Of a stretch of DNA of 64,000 nt, positions 44,359 to 56,400 are shown piece by piece. The notes under the pieces were generated by a model. That model did no database searches and was not told the origin of the DNA. It was given only the letters and a program-made list of their open reading frames with translations. Within the stretch, counting starts at the first letter, position 1. The number at the start of each line of letters is the position of its first letter. This DNA is from Aquilaria yunnanensis. Lineage: Eukaryota > Streptophyta > Magnoliopsida > Malvales > Thymelaeaceae. Position numbers and translations under genes: made by a program. The stretch spans positions 93,041,501 through 93,105,500 of the forward strand of contig CM077595.1 in the NCBI GenBank assembly GCA_039654915.1, written 5' to 3'.

Positions 44359-44558
44359 AATTGAAGCAGGTGAAACCAATCATGCCCATAAATTGTTCGC
44401 CGAAATGCTCAACCTTGGCAGAGTGAAACTTGATGCTCTTCGTCTTCCTTTGGCACTACCATGTCTCATTGTTGGCGCTGAAAATCCCATCCTCGAGGAG
44501 GCCGCTTATGTTGCTGCAAAAGTAATGGCCTTTCGGGTAATAGCAGACCACCAGTGAA
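44359..44558 (+). pseudogene. Captured coding fragment of unknown gene
   Basis: A plus-strand frame is open for about 65 codons with coding-like content (LFAEMLNLGRVKLDALRLP, ENPILEEAAYVAAKVMAF), ending at TGA near 44558. I do not recognise the source. It lies in the CACTA element near the SR-beta fragment and is likely a second captured exon. Confidence 0.35.
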
Positions 44559-45486
44559 AGACCAATTCACACAAGGGAAAGACTAGAACAGATCATAACA
44601 ACTACTAGGCATAATTGAATCGCGAAACAAAGAAATTAAAACCAGAATCAACTGTTGAAAAGAACTTTTCAAACAATCCAATGATATCCAATAAGCAGCA
44701 GATGAATCGGAGGGGTAAACCGAAGCAGCATATGAATTGGAGCAGCAAATCTATCATAGTTGAACGAATCGGAGCAGGGATCAAATGGGTTACCTTGGCG
44801 GAGGAGAGGAAAAGAAAATGGAGGGATCGCGCTATGAGAGCAGTAAAGCCTGAAAACATGAGCTCTATCTTGCGAAGGGCAGGGGGTTTTAAAATTTTTT
44901 GAATACACCTAGCGACAGCTTAGCCGTCATAGAATGTAGTGACGGCCAACCATCACTACATCTAACCTGTTAATAAAACTCCTATTTTGTTCATTTAATT
45001 TTTTTTTATCAAAAGAAGTACAAAAGTTTTTAATCATAAAATAAACTTGATTTAGCCATAAAAATAATTGAGATGAATAAATTTTTTAACCTTAATTATG
45101 GGTGTCTCGCATTAATTTGTACATCTTTATATACATACAAATACATATATATAAAGAAATATTATGTGCACGTGTGTGTGTCTGTGTGTATAAATATATA
45201 CAAATTAATGTGAATCACCAATAGGATAATTTTATTAATACAGTTAGTGAAGGCTAACAGTCGCTAAATTTTGAGATTTTAGTGAGGGCAAACCGTCACT
45301 AAATTTAGTGACATCTAGCGATTACTAACTTAGTAAAGGCTAACCGTTACTAATTAGTGAGGGCAAGCCTTTACTAAATTTAACGACAACTAACCATCAC
45401 TAAATTAGTGAGGGACAAACCGTCGCTAAAATTAGCGACTGCTAACTGTTGCTAAATTAGTGAGGGCAAGCCGTTGCTAAAGTTAG

Positions 45487-45647
45487 GGGTAAAATCCAAA
45501 TTTGGTCCCCTAACTTTTAAGTTTGTCCTAAACGGGTCCCTTAACTATGAAAGTGACTATTACGGTCCCTTAATTATCAAGTCGAGTTCAATGTTAGTCC
45601 CTCCAGTCATTTTAGCCGTTATCCAGGACGGAAAATGCGTACGTGGC
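45487..45647. repeat. MULE left terminal inverted repeat
   Basis: Matches the reverse complement of 50606-50767 at most positions, up to 'gcgtacgtggc'. Confidence 0.9.
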
Positions 45648-45873
45648 TTTTGGTAGTCCCACAATACCATGGTGGCATCGTGTACCTGGCACAGAATACC
45701 ACCGTGGCATCGTCTAGCTGACCCAGAATACCACGGTGGCATCGTTCAGCTGACGAAGGCGAGTTGGGTAGGGCGGGAAGAGATTTACCAGTGGGGGGAA
45801 AGAAATAGGGGAAGGGAGAAAGGGGAAATAGAAGAATCAGTAAAGAGAAATTTAAGAAGACTTGCCTGCAGAC

Positions 45874-46385
45874 ATGGCGAGGGTGGACGACGACAACGGG
45901 ATCCCACTCTGTTATTGTGGCTTGCCTGCAGAGTTGAAGATGGCGTGGACCGACCAAAATGCTGGAAGGAGGTTCTATGGCTGCCGAAATTATGGGGTAG
46001 ATTTGCTTTTTTAGTTTTGTTTTGCTTCAGGCATGCTTGGCTAAGCCATCTTCAGGTGTTTCTGACTAGTTATTATTTGATTGAGAGATAGGGCAATCGG
46101 TACTGTCAATTTATACAATGGTATGATGACCCGACGCCTGGACATTGTAAACTTGTGATAAGGGGGTTGCTAAGAAGAATGGATGAAGCTGAGACAGAAA
46201 TGAAGAAAAGCATGGCTAGAGTAGATGAGGTGGAGATAGAGATGAAGCGAATGCGTTGGAAAAAGCAGAAAAGCAAGCTTGCAGTGCAATTGAAAGAAGT
46301 TGAAGTAAGGAAACTGAGAGGAAGGAATAGAAGAATGTTGGCGCTGTTGCTCGTCTCTTGGGTATTGTTCATTTGGTACCTGTAG
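45874..46385 (+). CDS. GRF zinc-finger protein with coiled coil, second gene of the MULE
   Basis: Two exons, 45874-45996 and 46092-46385, around a 95-bp GT-AG intron, give 138 residues. The first exon has the GRF-type zinc finger (PLCYCGLPAEL, NAGRRFYGCRNYG), and exon 2 supplies the rest (RYCQFIQWYDDP, GHCKLV). Then comes a charged coiled coil (about residues 65-115) and a C-terminal hydrophobic segment (MLALLLVSWVLFIWYL). GRF fingers bind nucleic acid. Genes of this type are often found opposite the transposase gene in plant MULEs, but their role is unknown. It is intact, unlike the transposase. A direct duplication of about 70 bp covers its end (46365-46500). Confidence 0.7.
45997..46091 (+). 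other. Intron of the GRF gene
   Basis: GGG|GTAGAT donor and GATAG|GGC acceptor; 95 bp, and both flanking frames join in phase 0. Confidence 0.6.
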
Positions 46386-46869
46386 GTGGGTAGGAGATGG
46401 GTGGGCATCAATTTGGGGGTAGTCTCTTGGGTATTGTTCATTTGGTACCTGTATGTGTTGGTGGGTAGGAGATGGGTGGGCATCAATTTGGGGGTAGTAA
46501 TGGTTTTGTTATAGGTGTGTGAGGTTTATATTGGATAAAGGGTAGATATTAGGTTGCCTTTGCGGCATGACAGAGGTAGAATCACCTTAATTGTGTACTT
46601 ACTCAAATGTAATGAAAAGAACTTTGTGTCATTTGGAAGTTAGTATAGTTTGAGAAACGCAACTACAGAGTATAATGTTTATCAATTTTGCAACTTCTGT
46701 TCCATTCATTTTAGGTCAAAAGTGTCATCATGTCTATACATCCATTGTCCATGAAGAGTATTTCAAAGATTCACAAAAAATAGCCAACATCCAACATCCA
46801 AAAGCATAAATCCAATTACAAAAAACTGCACAAAAAACATCAACTTTGGCTTTTGCTCCTGCCAGTTGC

Positions 46870-49800
46870 CTACATCAAACTTGTGTTCATCCCTCCTTTT
46901 GAAAATGAGTGCCCCCTGCCACTTGCACAACGCCTTCCCCCTTTGCCAGCATTACCTTGTGATCCAGCGTCTTCTAAATTCATAGACCTCTGAGATTGTC
47001 TTGCAACAAAAGCAGAACCTTGTTGTGAAAGTGATGTCTGTTCAGATGTAGGGACCTGTCCATGTTGGCCAACAGTTAGTGTAAATTAATATCTGATTGT
47101 AGCATACTGTATACTAATCTCTTTAATACTTACATTTTGCTTCATCTGTGATGGCTGTCCTCCTCTTTTTCTTGTTTTCTTTGCTGAACTTGCACTTCCA
47201 GCTGAAGTTGGCCTTGATTTGCAAGTGCTTTTATTATGCCCTTTTTGCTTGTATATAGAACAGTGAATGATAACTCATGTTTTCTTCATTTTTGAACTAC
47301 TTTCAGGCTCACCAGGTTCTCTTCTTTTCTTCTTCTTACTCCTTCCTCTACTGGCCAGCCCATTGTTTGGAGGTTTAATGGGATTATGTTTCATGTCCTC
47401 CCATTGCTCTACACTCCTAATTGGGTTTATTACATTGGCATACATTTCCTTGTGTGTTTCAGTCCAATAACATTGGTCAACATATTCCTCAAAGTTGCTA
47501 TGGTTTAGGGCAAGGGCAGAACATGCATGGTTGCATGGAATTCCAGCGAGCTGCCACTTCCTACAACTGCATGTCCTCTGCTCTATGTCAACTACATCCT
47601 GTGACATAGGAGTTGAAACTTGAAAGCTTGTTCCCCCTGACTCCATTGCCTAACAGTTCCTAGAGTTATCTATATTCTTGTTCAGTTTCTTTGTAATCTT
47701 AGGACATAATTTACCAGTCCACTTTGCCTCAGCAGATCTTTTCCTAGCTATTCTAACCATGATCTTACATCTAATTACTTCTAACATGGTCAAAATAGGT
47801 TTATCCCTAGCGTCAAGGATGAATCTGTTGAAGCATTCACACAAATTGTTCAAGAGGATATCACATTTAGAGAACTCCCTAAAAGAAGACCTAGTCCAAT
47901 GTTCAGGGGGTATACCATTCAACCATGCCCATGCATTTGCATCAAGACCTTTAATTACCTCCATGTTCTTCTTGAATTCCCCTTCATATGAGCTCCTTGC
48001 TGCTTGCCAAACATAGTCCTTTAACCCCACTCCTGGAAAGCAACCTTTGAAGTTTGTGTACAAATGTCTGACGCAAAATCTGTACTCAGCATCTGGGAAC
48101 AAGTTCTGAACTGCTGGTATTAAACCCTGTATCATTAAAGCATCATTAGTAACACTAATAAAAATGTTAATAGTACAAAATAAGGTAAACAGCCCACCTT
48201 CTGTCTATCTGACATAAATGTCCAGAACTTGGACTCAACAATACCAAGTTCTTCTGCTAAATGTACCAAAAACCAAGCCCAAGAGTCATATGATTCAACC
48301 TCAACAACTGCATAGGCAATCGGCCATATGCAGTCATTGGCATCTATTCCAACTGCTGCAAGTAATTGGCCTCCATATCTCCCTTTTAGAAAACACCCAT
48401 CTAAACTTATGATGGGCCTGCCCCCACTAAGAAAACCTTTCTTACATGCAGCCATGCAGATGAAAACCCTCTTAAAGAGTAAATTCTCCAACCCCAATAA
48501 AAACTGTGTTCCAGGATTCCTTGCCCTCAATTCTCCACTATAGTCTACAAGCTTGGCATATTGGTCAGCCTCATCACCCCTAAGCATCATTAATGCTAAA
48601 GTTTTCCCTTTGATTAGGTCAACAAGGGCAGCCAAGGGTATTTCAGGGTTTGATCTAATAACCTCCAGATATTCTTCTGCTATCCACTTGTAGTTTGCAA
48701 ACTTATTGGTAACCTGCTTTGCATATGTATGCCTGTCCTCAAACCTTTTTATCTGTGCTCTAGGTCCATCTTTGTATTTTCCAGCAACCAATAGCCAAGG
48801 GCAACCTGCCTTGCACACTACTCTTACTCTTCTCTTATCATTCTTCTTGAAATCAACAGGTTGTCTGTGTACAACAGAGTATGCTCTCACAGCTTTCTTG
48901 AACACATCAAAGCAGGGGAAAACCATTTTTACCTTGAAGTTAGGGTCTCTCATATCTGTTCTGGGGTTGAATACATGGACCCTCTCACCTTCATCATCAC
49001 TGGACTCGTGCACACTAAGCAACTCACCATCTGAATCCTCAGATTCACTTTCAACCTCTTTAAAATTATACCCCATAACCCTTCCACTACTGCCTACAGC
49101 AGGGCCTGCCTCTTGTTGTTTGTTTTGGGTTGGAGCTGCCTCTTGTTGACTGTTTTGAGTAGGAACATTAGCCTTCATCATCTGCTCTACCCCAGTATCA
49201 ACTTGCACTTTAACATTTATCCCATCATCATCATTCTCAATTTCATTATCCGTCTCATCAAACTCTGTGTCACAACTCCCACTATCTGTCTCAGGAGGTG
49301 CCCTATAGTCCTCATCATCATTGTTATCAGATTCAGCCTCTGATCCATCTTGCTCCCCAAAATCCTTCTCATTTTCTTCTTCTCTGCCTGACTCCACTAC
49401 ATCAGCAACTTCTGGAGACAACCTCTCCCCCATACACACAGACTCTTCTCTGTTTGCATCTAAGTTTTGCATTGTCTCCCCAAGTCCCTGATGCTCATCC
49501 TCCCTAACAGGTTCAGCCTTCTTTCGGTGCCTTCCTTCATCTATCACTTGTTCTGTCATGCTTGGTGATGAAACCTCACAACCAGAGATAAGAAGTCTCT
49601 TAACTGCCATACTTTTTCTTATAGGTGCCTTGCCACCACTTACTCCACCTACTACCTTCCTACATGCCTCATCAGAACCATCTTCCGGCTCAATCTCAGT
49701 AATCGTAGCCTTTGGTGGTGTTAATGTAGCCTTAATGTTCTCCACATACGCTAACTCCTGTTTTGCCATTTCCTCAGGAGTCATTTTTTCAATGTAAACC

Positions 49801-50036
49801 ACCATCTTGTGCTCATGTGGGAGATTGGTATAAACCATGTCCATCACGTCCTTGTCTGTTTTCAACTCCCTTAGTATATCCTCCAATGGCACTGTGTGAA
49901 AAGGAAGAGTCCAATAGTAGTTCATGAATCCACTGTATCCCAACTCCTTCACCATTTGATCAATGTCAATCATACTAATCTTGTCCATGTTACAGGCATC
50001 AAAATGATCCACCAAACCTTCCATATATGTCTTCTA
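46870..50036 (-). pseudogene. mudrA-like: MULE transposase (MuDR type), broken by stops
   Basis: The transposase cuts and reinserts the MULE. Exon 1 (to 48198) encodes an N-terminal PB1-like part, an acidic middle, a MuDR DNA-binding region (FKKAVRAYSVVHRQ...CKAGCPWLL) and the first catalytic Asp (ISLDGCFLKGRYGG) to MSDRQK. Exon 2 (48126-47134) has the C/H part (FCVRHLYTNFK), a SWIM finger (CSCRKWQLAGIPCNHA) and a zinc knuckle. Exon 3 (47055-46870) is a Gly/Arg-rich tail. Three in-frame stops break it: TAG at 50034-50036 in the N-terminus, TAG at 47650-47652 before the SWIM region, and TGA at 47275-47277 before the knuckle. One knuckle Cys is Tyr (CSIYKQKGHN). The start codon upstream of 50036 is unclear. 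The element is probably no longer self-mobile. Confidence 0.88.
48127..48197 (-). other. Intron 1 of the MULE transposase
   Basis: 71 bp, GT at 48197 and AG at 48127, phase 0, right after the MSDRQK motif. Confidence 0.85.
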
Positions 50037-50605
50037 TGGCAGATTGGCAAAGTAACCCCTATGATGCATTTGGATTGTAAACCAAGTGTCATTAGGAACT
50101 ACATGATAACAAAGGAAAGAATAAATAAACACACTAAAAATACTCGAATTAAATACCCAACACTAACCCACATTGTTCTTCCAATGGACCCTTGGTCCAC
50201 TGGTCCCCCCCTCAACAATTGACACACTGCCTTACTACAACACACACCTACCCTTTTTTATGCATTTTCAACAACTGATAAATGCACAATACAACAGAAA
50301 ACAAACCTATAATTTATTAAGTACAAAACTTACGGTAGTGCCAATCCCCTTCGTCCCCTTTCCGGAGTCTCCACTCCGTCAATTGGAGTTTTGCCTTCAT
50401 CTTCGCCTTCGCCTTCTCCTTCATCGTATTTCTGCCACCCCAACCACAAAAAACAACCGCCGATTACAGAAAATTTTCCTTCGCTAGGGTTAACAGTTAC
50501 TAGAGCAGTAGCAAAGCGAAGAACAAAGCTCTTGAAAAACCAGGGAGGGAGAGTGGAGGCAGTTCGCCGTACTAAGTGACTCGCCAATCCACCGTGTATC
50601 AAATT

Positions 50606-50767
50606 GCCACGTACGCATTTTCCGTCCTGGATAACGGCCAAAATGACTGGAGGGACTAACATTGAACTCGATTTGATAGTTAGGGGACCGTAATAGTCAC
50701 TTTCATAGTTAAGGGACCCGTTTAGGACAAACGTAAAAGTTAAAGGACCAAATTTGAATTTTACTCC
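50606..50767. repeat. MULE right terminal inverted repeat
   Basis: Inverted match to 45487-45647. Confidence 0.9.
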
Positions 50768-50902
50768 TAAAGTTAGCGACTGCTAACTGTTGCTAATTTA
50801 TATATATTTTTTTCAACTTTTACTAAATTTTTAACGACTATGTGCCGTTACTAATTAACAACTGTTTTGAGTTGTCGCTAAATATTCATTTTTCTAGTAT
50901 TG

Positions 50903-51600
50903 GAAGCTGTTCTTTCAAATTTATATTTTCCTTGTCCCAAGTTTTTTTAATCATAGTAACAGATGGGGTGAGTGATTTTTTTGGGTTTGGAATATTTGTC
51001 ATCAGTGACAGAAAGGGTACTGCTTACGAATATCAGCATTAATGAATACAGGTGTTGGTGCGAACCAATCACGTAATGAGTGCTTGCTTGCTCTTCTGTG
51101 ATCAAGCAACACTCAAAAAGCCTCCTCGGTCCAAATGTGATGTTACACAACGTTTCTTAGCTACTATTTACATAACAAAAAAATGGTACTTCCATGACGT
51201 ACAGTGACTTGAACCGAGAAAGGTCATTTATATATATTTTTTTCTCAAGTAGTGAGTCTTAATTAATTATGGCTTTTTTAATTTTATTCATGTACATTTG
51301 TTGTTATGGGCGAATTATTATATATTGTAACTCATTGCATTAAAATTCGTGAAATTTGTTTTAGATCTTCATATGTCTGTTGTCCTTTCGCTTGATCATG
51401 TCCATAACACCGGTTACAAATGGAAGTTACAAAAGTCGGGTGGGTTATGAAACTAATTCTACAATTAATAATGGAAGCGAAAAAGAAATTAAAACTAGCA
51501 TAATGAAGAATTGAATGGGATCTTGGTTTGTATTGAATAAATCAACTATATATAATATCTCTCTCAAACGAGCAACGGCCGGAACGAAGGATACCAATTA
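50903..51600. repeat. Diverged copy of the PHYLLO-associated host segment
   Basis: 'gaagctgttctttcaaatt' at 50903 continues the CACTA target copied at 55670. From 51050 to 51240 it matches 58345-58520, including the last bases of PHYLLO exon c (GGTGCGAACCAATCA). 51518-51600 matches 58529-58610, the 3' flank of the DnaJ-like gene. About 270 bp (51245-51517) are present here but absent at 58.52 kb. Confidence 0.75.
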
Positions 51601-52980
51601 ACCTAAAAAAGATAATAATAACAGAACAATTAATTACTTTAAAAAATCTAACACACACTCATACAAGAACAAATAGATAGTAATAAAAGAATAAAAAGAT
51701 ATTTTATTAAAACTGATAAAAAAAACTAATAAAATAATAAACGAACATATAAAAATGAGAAAAAAATAAATGAAACTAATAAAAAAATAAATAAGAATTA
51801 ATAAAAGAACATATAAAGCTATTAAAAAATTAGATAAAATTGATAAAAAAAAGATAAAATTGATAAAAAAATAAATAAGACTTTATAAAAGAATAAATCA
51901 AATTGATAAAAGAACAAATAAAAACTCATAAAAAAAATAAAATTAATGAAAGAACAAACAATAACTAATAAGAGGACAAATACAATTGATAAAAGAATAA
52001 ATAAGAACTGTTAAAAAGAATAGATAAGAACTAATTATTGTTTTGTCAATATTTATTTGTTCTTTTAAAGGAACTAGATAATTATTTTTTCTTTTGGCTC
52101 AATAAGATGTTTGTGTTTTTATTAGTTGAAAAATTGAAAACAAAAAAAACTAAGAAAAACTAGATAGATTTTAGAAAAAAATAACAATAATATAAAAAAG
52201 TAAAAAAAAAAAACTCTCTCCATCCTAAATTTTTTGCATAATTCACTTTTCAGAAATTAATTTTATAATTTTTTATTTTCAATATTTTAGTATATAAATG
52301 AAAATATTTATATATGGATGATAAAGCAAAATCTATAGTTTCTAACTATATTGTAGAAGTACTTTCTCTAAATATATTTTAGACATGCGTAGATGGAAAC
52401 AGGCAGGTGAAGGGCACCAGATTGGTTGAGAGGGTTTGCATACAGAAATGGTTTGATTGGTGGAGTGGGTTTGGTTGGCAGGTGTGGGATTTGACCGAAA
52501 CAGGAAGTGAGGGTGAGGTAGGTGGCAATGCCAACAAGGAAGACGTGGAACGACGACTGAGGTTGTGGAAGGGGGAGGGAAGTGACAGTAAGGGATATGA
52601 ACGGTGAAATTGTTAAGGTTTTGTTAGATTTCAAACTTTTCAAGGTTTTTTTTGGCAAAGGAAATTTTTTAGGGCTTAAAACAAGCCTTTTTCATATAAT
52701 GCTATGATGTATGATATTTTCCATCTAAGATAGCGAATTTCATCTAGGGACAATCTAAAGTGACACGTTTTAACCAGTTAGAGAGGCGCAATGAATAAAA
52801 TGAATATTAGGGTTAAAACAACAATATAATAAAAGGTTGGGGTCAACAAGTGTAACTAACCCAAATAAGATCATTTCTCCCCCTCTGGTTCTAACGCAAG
52901 TTTCAAGAGATTCCTTTTTACCGGGTTAGGGGCTATTCGGCAACGTTTAATTGGATGAATGTGATGGAATTATTCTTTGG
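51601..52980. other. AT-rich intergenic, MITE remnant
   Basis: 51601-52200 is simple A-rich 'ataaaagaataaataaga' sequence. 52210-52370 resembles the inside of MITE 2 and lacks clear ends. No supported gene; frames at 52368-52658 are unrecognised. Confidence 0.5.
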
Positions 52981-53039
52981 GTCAAAGGTGGGTCAAAGTA
53001 AAAATAGGAGAAAGGTCATGCTTTTTGAGTTATTTACAG

Positions 53040-53450
53040 ACTTTTGCAACTAACAAAACACTGTCGAAAGCACTCTCTCCGTGTGAGTGCCTCGCCTCAT
53101 TCTCCCCCTCACTTGCCATCCTTTCGTCGTTTTCGGTCCTTCCCACCGGATCCAACCCTCCCTACTCCCATAGCTTCCATCGTTTGCGCATTTCGTGTCA
53201 TTTTCAATCCTCGCCGTCGAATTCGACCCTCCTGTGTACTGTGCTCTCAATCCGTCTTTCATTGCCGGATCCGACCCTCCTTACTCCCGGAGACTCGCAT
53301 CTTTTGCGTCTTTCGTGGCATTTCTAGTCCTCACCGCCGAATCCAACCCTCTTGTGAATAGTGCTCTCAATCCATATCTCGTAGTCGAATTCGTCTCTTG
53401 TCACCAGATCCGACCCTCTTTGCTCCTATAGAGTCGCATCTTCTGTTGTT
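53040..53450. repeat. Degenerate tandem repeats of about 120 bp
   Basis: Phrases such as 'gaattcgaccctcc', 'gtgctctcaatcc' and 'ggatccgaccctcc' recur about every 120 bp, three or so times. Open frames here follow from the repeat. Confidence 0.6.
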
Positions 53451-54182
53451 TGGCTAAATCCCGCCATTTTTCGTGCCCAATCCATCTCTTGTCATAGTTG
53501 TCCGTCTGTCCATCAAAGAGAAATTATGGATGTGGAAAAGTAGAAGTGACTGCAACAGATTAGGGCCAAAATCACGACATTTTGCTGTGAGGGCACAAAG
53601 CCATAATTAGGGCCAAGATTAGGGACTTTTCATAACAGACTACCTTAACCCGTGAAAAATCTAACCCGACCCGCCATAAATTGATACCCATTAATCTAAT
53701 TTAAGCCAAAACGAAGTGGCGCTTATTTTTATCACTTAAAGAATTGATCAATTAATGCAACCCTAAACTGTCCCCAAGCCTCCGATTCTTTTTCTACTCA
53801 CCGGCTCCGCTTTCCAGACCCCTTGCTGACATCAGCGATTCTCAACGGTCATTTACTTTCCCCATAAATCCTCTCTTCCTCTCTCCTCTGCTCTTCCCCT
53901 TTCAGTCGTGTTTGGCATTCAAAAATCTCTTCTCCTGAATCTCTCCTTCTACGCTTCCCCTATCAGCCGTCTTTCAAATCTCCCTTCTCCTGAATCTCTC
54001 TCCGTCTCCTTCCCTCTGCTCTTACCCTTTCTGTCAAATCCCTTCTTCTGAATCTCTCTCTGTCTCTCTCCCTCTACTCTCTGCCTCTGTCGTCTTTAGC
54101 ATTCGAATCCCCCTTCCCCTGAATCTCTCTCTGTCTCTCTCCCTCTGCTCTTACCCGTCTTTCGCATTCACAGACACGAACG
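53451..54182. other. Upstream region of the VTI1-like pseudogene
   Basis: Between 53870 and 54170 a CT-rich 50-60-bp phrase ('ctgaatctctctctgtctc', 'cattcgaatccc') repeats four or so times, as in plant 5' leaders. Nothing coding. Confidence 0.45.
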
Positions 54183-54712
54183 ATGATTGATGCTTTCGAA
54201 GAATACGAACGAGAGTACCGTGAGCTCTTCGTCAATATTTCTCAGCTTCTCTCATTACCGATGGAGGTATAGGAGAATCATTCAGCACCCTTTTTCTTGA
54301 TTTCTTTTTTGTTTTTCCTGAGTGATTTCTTTTTTATGGATTTCGTTTATCGGTGATGATTTGTTGGTAAAATGCTATAAATCTTTCTCTTAAAGGAAAA
54401 TTTTCTTTTGTCGGTGATGATTGTAGAGCTCCAAGCGAGCGGAGATTTACGAAATGAAGTCAGGTCTTCATGATGCTGATTTGTTCGTAAAATGCTATAA
54501 ATCTTTCTCTTAAGGAAAATTTTCGAAATCGTAAGTTTGACAAATGAAACCTTTTTTGGTTTTCCAGATTCGGAAAATGGAAATTGAGGCAAGATGCTGG
54601 CAATCGATGATAGTTGCAAAGCTGAAAGAGTAAGAATCTGATCTGAGCAACCTGAGGAGGGGGGTTTCATCCCTTGATCAAGCTGCTGATGGCATTATGG
54701 TATGTCAGAGCT
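54183..54712 (+). pseudogene. VTI1-type v-SNARE pseudogene
   Basis: VTI1 proteins are Qb-SNAREs for Golgi, endosome and vacuole traffic. Exon 1 (ATG at 54183) encodes FEEYEREYRELFVNIS, exon 2 (from about 54427) EIYEMKSGLHDAD, and exon 3 (from about 54570) IRKMEIEARCWQ and KLKE, matching the conserved VTI1 N-terminal helical domain in order, with GT/AG-like borders. A TAA at 54631-54633 stands where the family has a Tyr in KLxEYxSDL, and the same frame continues with ESDLSNL after it. The SNARE motif and membrane anchor are not found downstream. A broken, truncated copy. Confidence 0.7.
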
Positions 54713-55085
54713 TAGCATCACCAAATCTTTCATATTTAATGGTTTAATATTTTAAACTAGACCCCTATAAGGTAATTTCTTTTTTATTCTGTAGACTCCT
54801 CCGATTATGCGATGTGCATGTATGAGGGTGTATCGTCTGCTTGTGCGTAGAAAATCTATATTTTTTCGGGTCTGTGGGATGCTGAAGCTGATTACACGGA
54901 CATGCAGGTTAAAAACTAAAACTTTATTTTGTTGCTCATCACTGTTTCCCACTTGTTCCTGCCTTTTAAGTTTCTATTTTCTTCTGCAGATTGAATGTGA
55001 TGATGAAAGTTGCTGTGAGACTGTGGTTCTTGACAGCCAGAAGGATCATGTCAAGGTAAAGGTGATATGCCCTTGCAAAAGAGGA
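54713..55085. other. Coding-like remnant downstream of the VTI1 pseudogene
   Basis: Short stretches (around 54795-54905 and 54985-55085) have balanced composition and exon-like borders but match no family I know. Probably further pieces of a host gene. Confidence 0.3.
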
Positions 55086-55505
55086 GCTTTCGATGGTTTT
55101 TGGAGGTAAGTAAGTTGAAGTGAGTGCTGTCTAGATAGTATAGGTTAGTCAATTGGTTTGATTGAAGATGTAAACAATGTGTTCACTAAGGTTGTTAGAA
55201 TTCTGTTTACACAGACATAAGCATTAGAAATGAAATTTGTAGCAGAAAATGTGGTTTTGAAACAAGCACTGTTTTTGGATTGTTTCAAAAACAGTGCTTT
55301 CGATGGTGTTTGGAGGTAAGTAAGTTGAAGTGAGTGCTGTCTAGATGGTATAGGTTAGTCAATTGGTTCAATTGAAGATGTAAACAATGTGTTTACTGAG
55401 GTTGTTAGAATTCTGTTTACACAAACATAAGCATTAGAAATGAAATTCGTAGCAGAAATGTGGTTTTGAAACAAGCACTGTTTTTGGATTGTTTTTTCCA
55501 TCGAG
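55086..55505. repeat. 210-bp direct duplication
   Basis: 'gctttcgatggt.tttggaggtaag' at 55086 and 55296 starts two nearly identical 210-bp units, ending near 55495. Confidence 0.9.
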
Positions 55506-55599
55506 ACTTGCATTGCGCCTGGTCACACTTTATAGGACTTTCGTTGGCTTTAGGCAACACATTAGGCATGGCGGAGTGGTTGTGTGCTGGTTGAAATTC

Positions 55600-56400
55600 C
55601 TGACCTAATAAACAACTCTCCAATAGAACTACTTGAGCAATCATTCAGAGTGTGCCTTAGTTCAATCGGAAGCTGTTCTTTCAAATTCATATTTTCCTTG
55701 TCCCGAGTTTTTTATCATATATAGTAACAAATGGGGTGAATGCTTTATCTGGGTTTGGAATATGTCATCAGTGACAGAAAGGGAACTGCTTACGAATATC
55801 AGCATGAATGAATACAGTAACTAAGCAAACCTTACTTTCTGTCTCTCGTAGATTTCCTCCACTCCTTGCTTCTGCCGCCTAGCTCTCCATATCCAACATA
55901 CGCTTCTCAGCATCTTTTTTTCCTCCACAATCTCTGAGCCTCTTGTGCGCCTGCAAGCAAAAGAAATTAAAGTCTCTTAGTTCAAAGCTACTGTTATTAG
56001 CCATATCAGTAACGGCCCATGGACACTTGAATGCAACTCTGCACAAGACCGAAGTGGCAGAGTTATGATGAGATGGATCAAATTATTGTACACAACTATA
56101 AAACAGCGTAAAATAACCAGAATTAATGATAAAGACTAAGTTGGGCGGGAAATATTTTTGGATTGTAATCTCTACCTTCTAAGACCAAATACTCGGGCAG
56201 GCAGAAAATCAAGTTTCAGGGAAAGAAGAAGACCAACATCTGTGACTGCCTGAACGATGAGTCCTTGCTGCTCTTCTGTGATCATGCAACACTCAAAAAG
56301 CCTCCTAGGTCCAAAATGTGATGGCACACAACTTTTCTTAGCTACTATATAACAAAATGGTACTTCCATGACAGTGACATAAGCCGAGAAAGGCATCTAA
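55600..56400. repeat. PHYLLO-associated host segment, copy with empty CACTA site
   Basis: 55607-55850 matches both CACTA flanks (40145-40211 and 50903-51055) without the insertion; the junction is near 55670. 56250-56400 matches 51080-51230 and 58370-58520. About 400 bp between them (55850-56250) is not in the other copies. Confidence 0.75.

Larger units (their letters stand above)
45487..50767. mobile_element. Autonomous-type Mutator-like element (MULE)
   Basis: 5281 bp with terminal inverted repeats of about 161 bp (45487-45647 and 50606-50767, beginning GGGTAAAATCCAAATTTGG), and the 9-bp target TAAAGTTAG on both sides (45478-45486, 50768-50776). It carries a transposase gene on the minus strand and a GRF zinc-finger gene on the plus strand. 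It is inserted in the right subterminal region of the CACTA element. Confidence 0.93.
40212..50902. mobile_element. Non-autonomous CACTA element with captured gene fragments
   Basis: It starts CACTACTAGAAAAA at 40212 and ends with the inverted TTTTTCTAGTATTG at 50902. The 3-bp target GAA is present at 40209-40211 and 50903-50905. Subterminal regions (40230-40700, 44900-44980, 45240-45480, 50775-50890) are packed with short GTGACGG/CCGTCACT-type motifs, as in CACTA transposase-binding zones. No CACTA transposase is seen. It carries a piece of the SRP receptor beta gene and an unidentified coding fragment. A Mutator-like element is nested near its right end. Confidence 0.9.

Noticed and set aside
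48706..49507. Plus-strand frames opposite the MULE transposase
   Set aside because: Shadows of the acidic, low-complexity part of the transposase coding strand.
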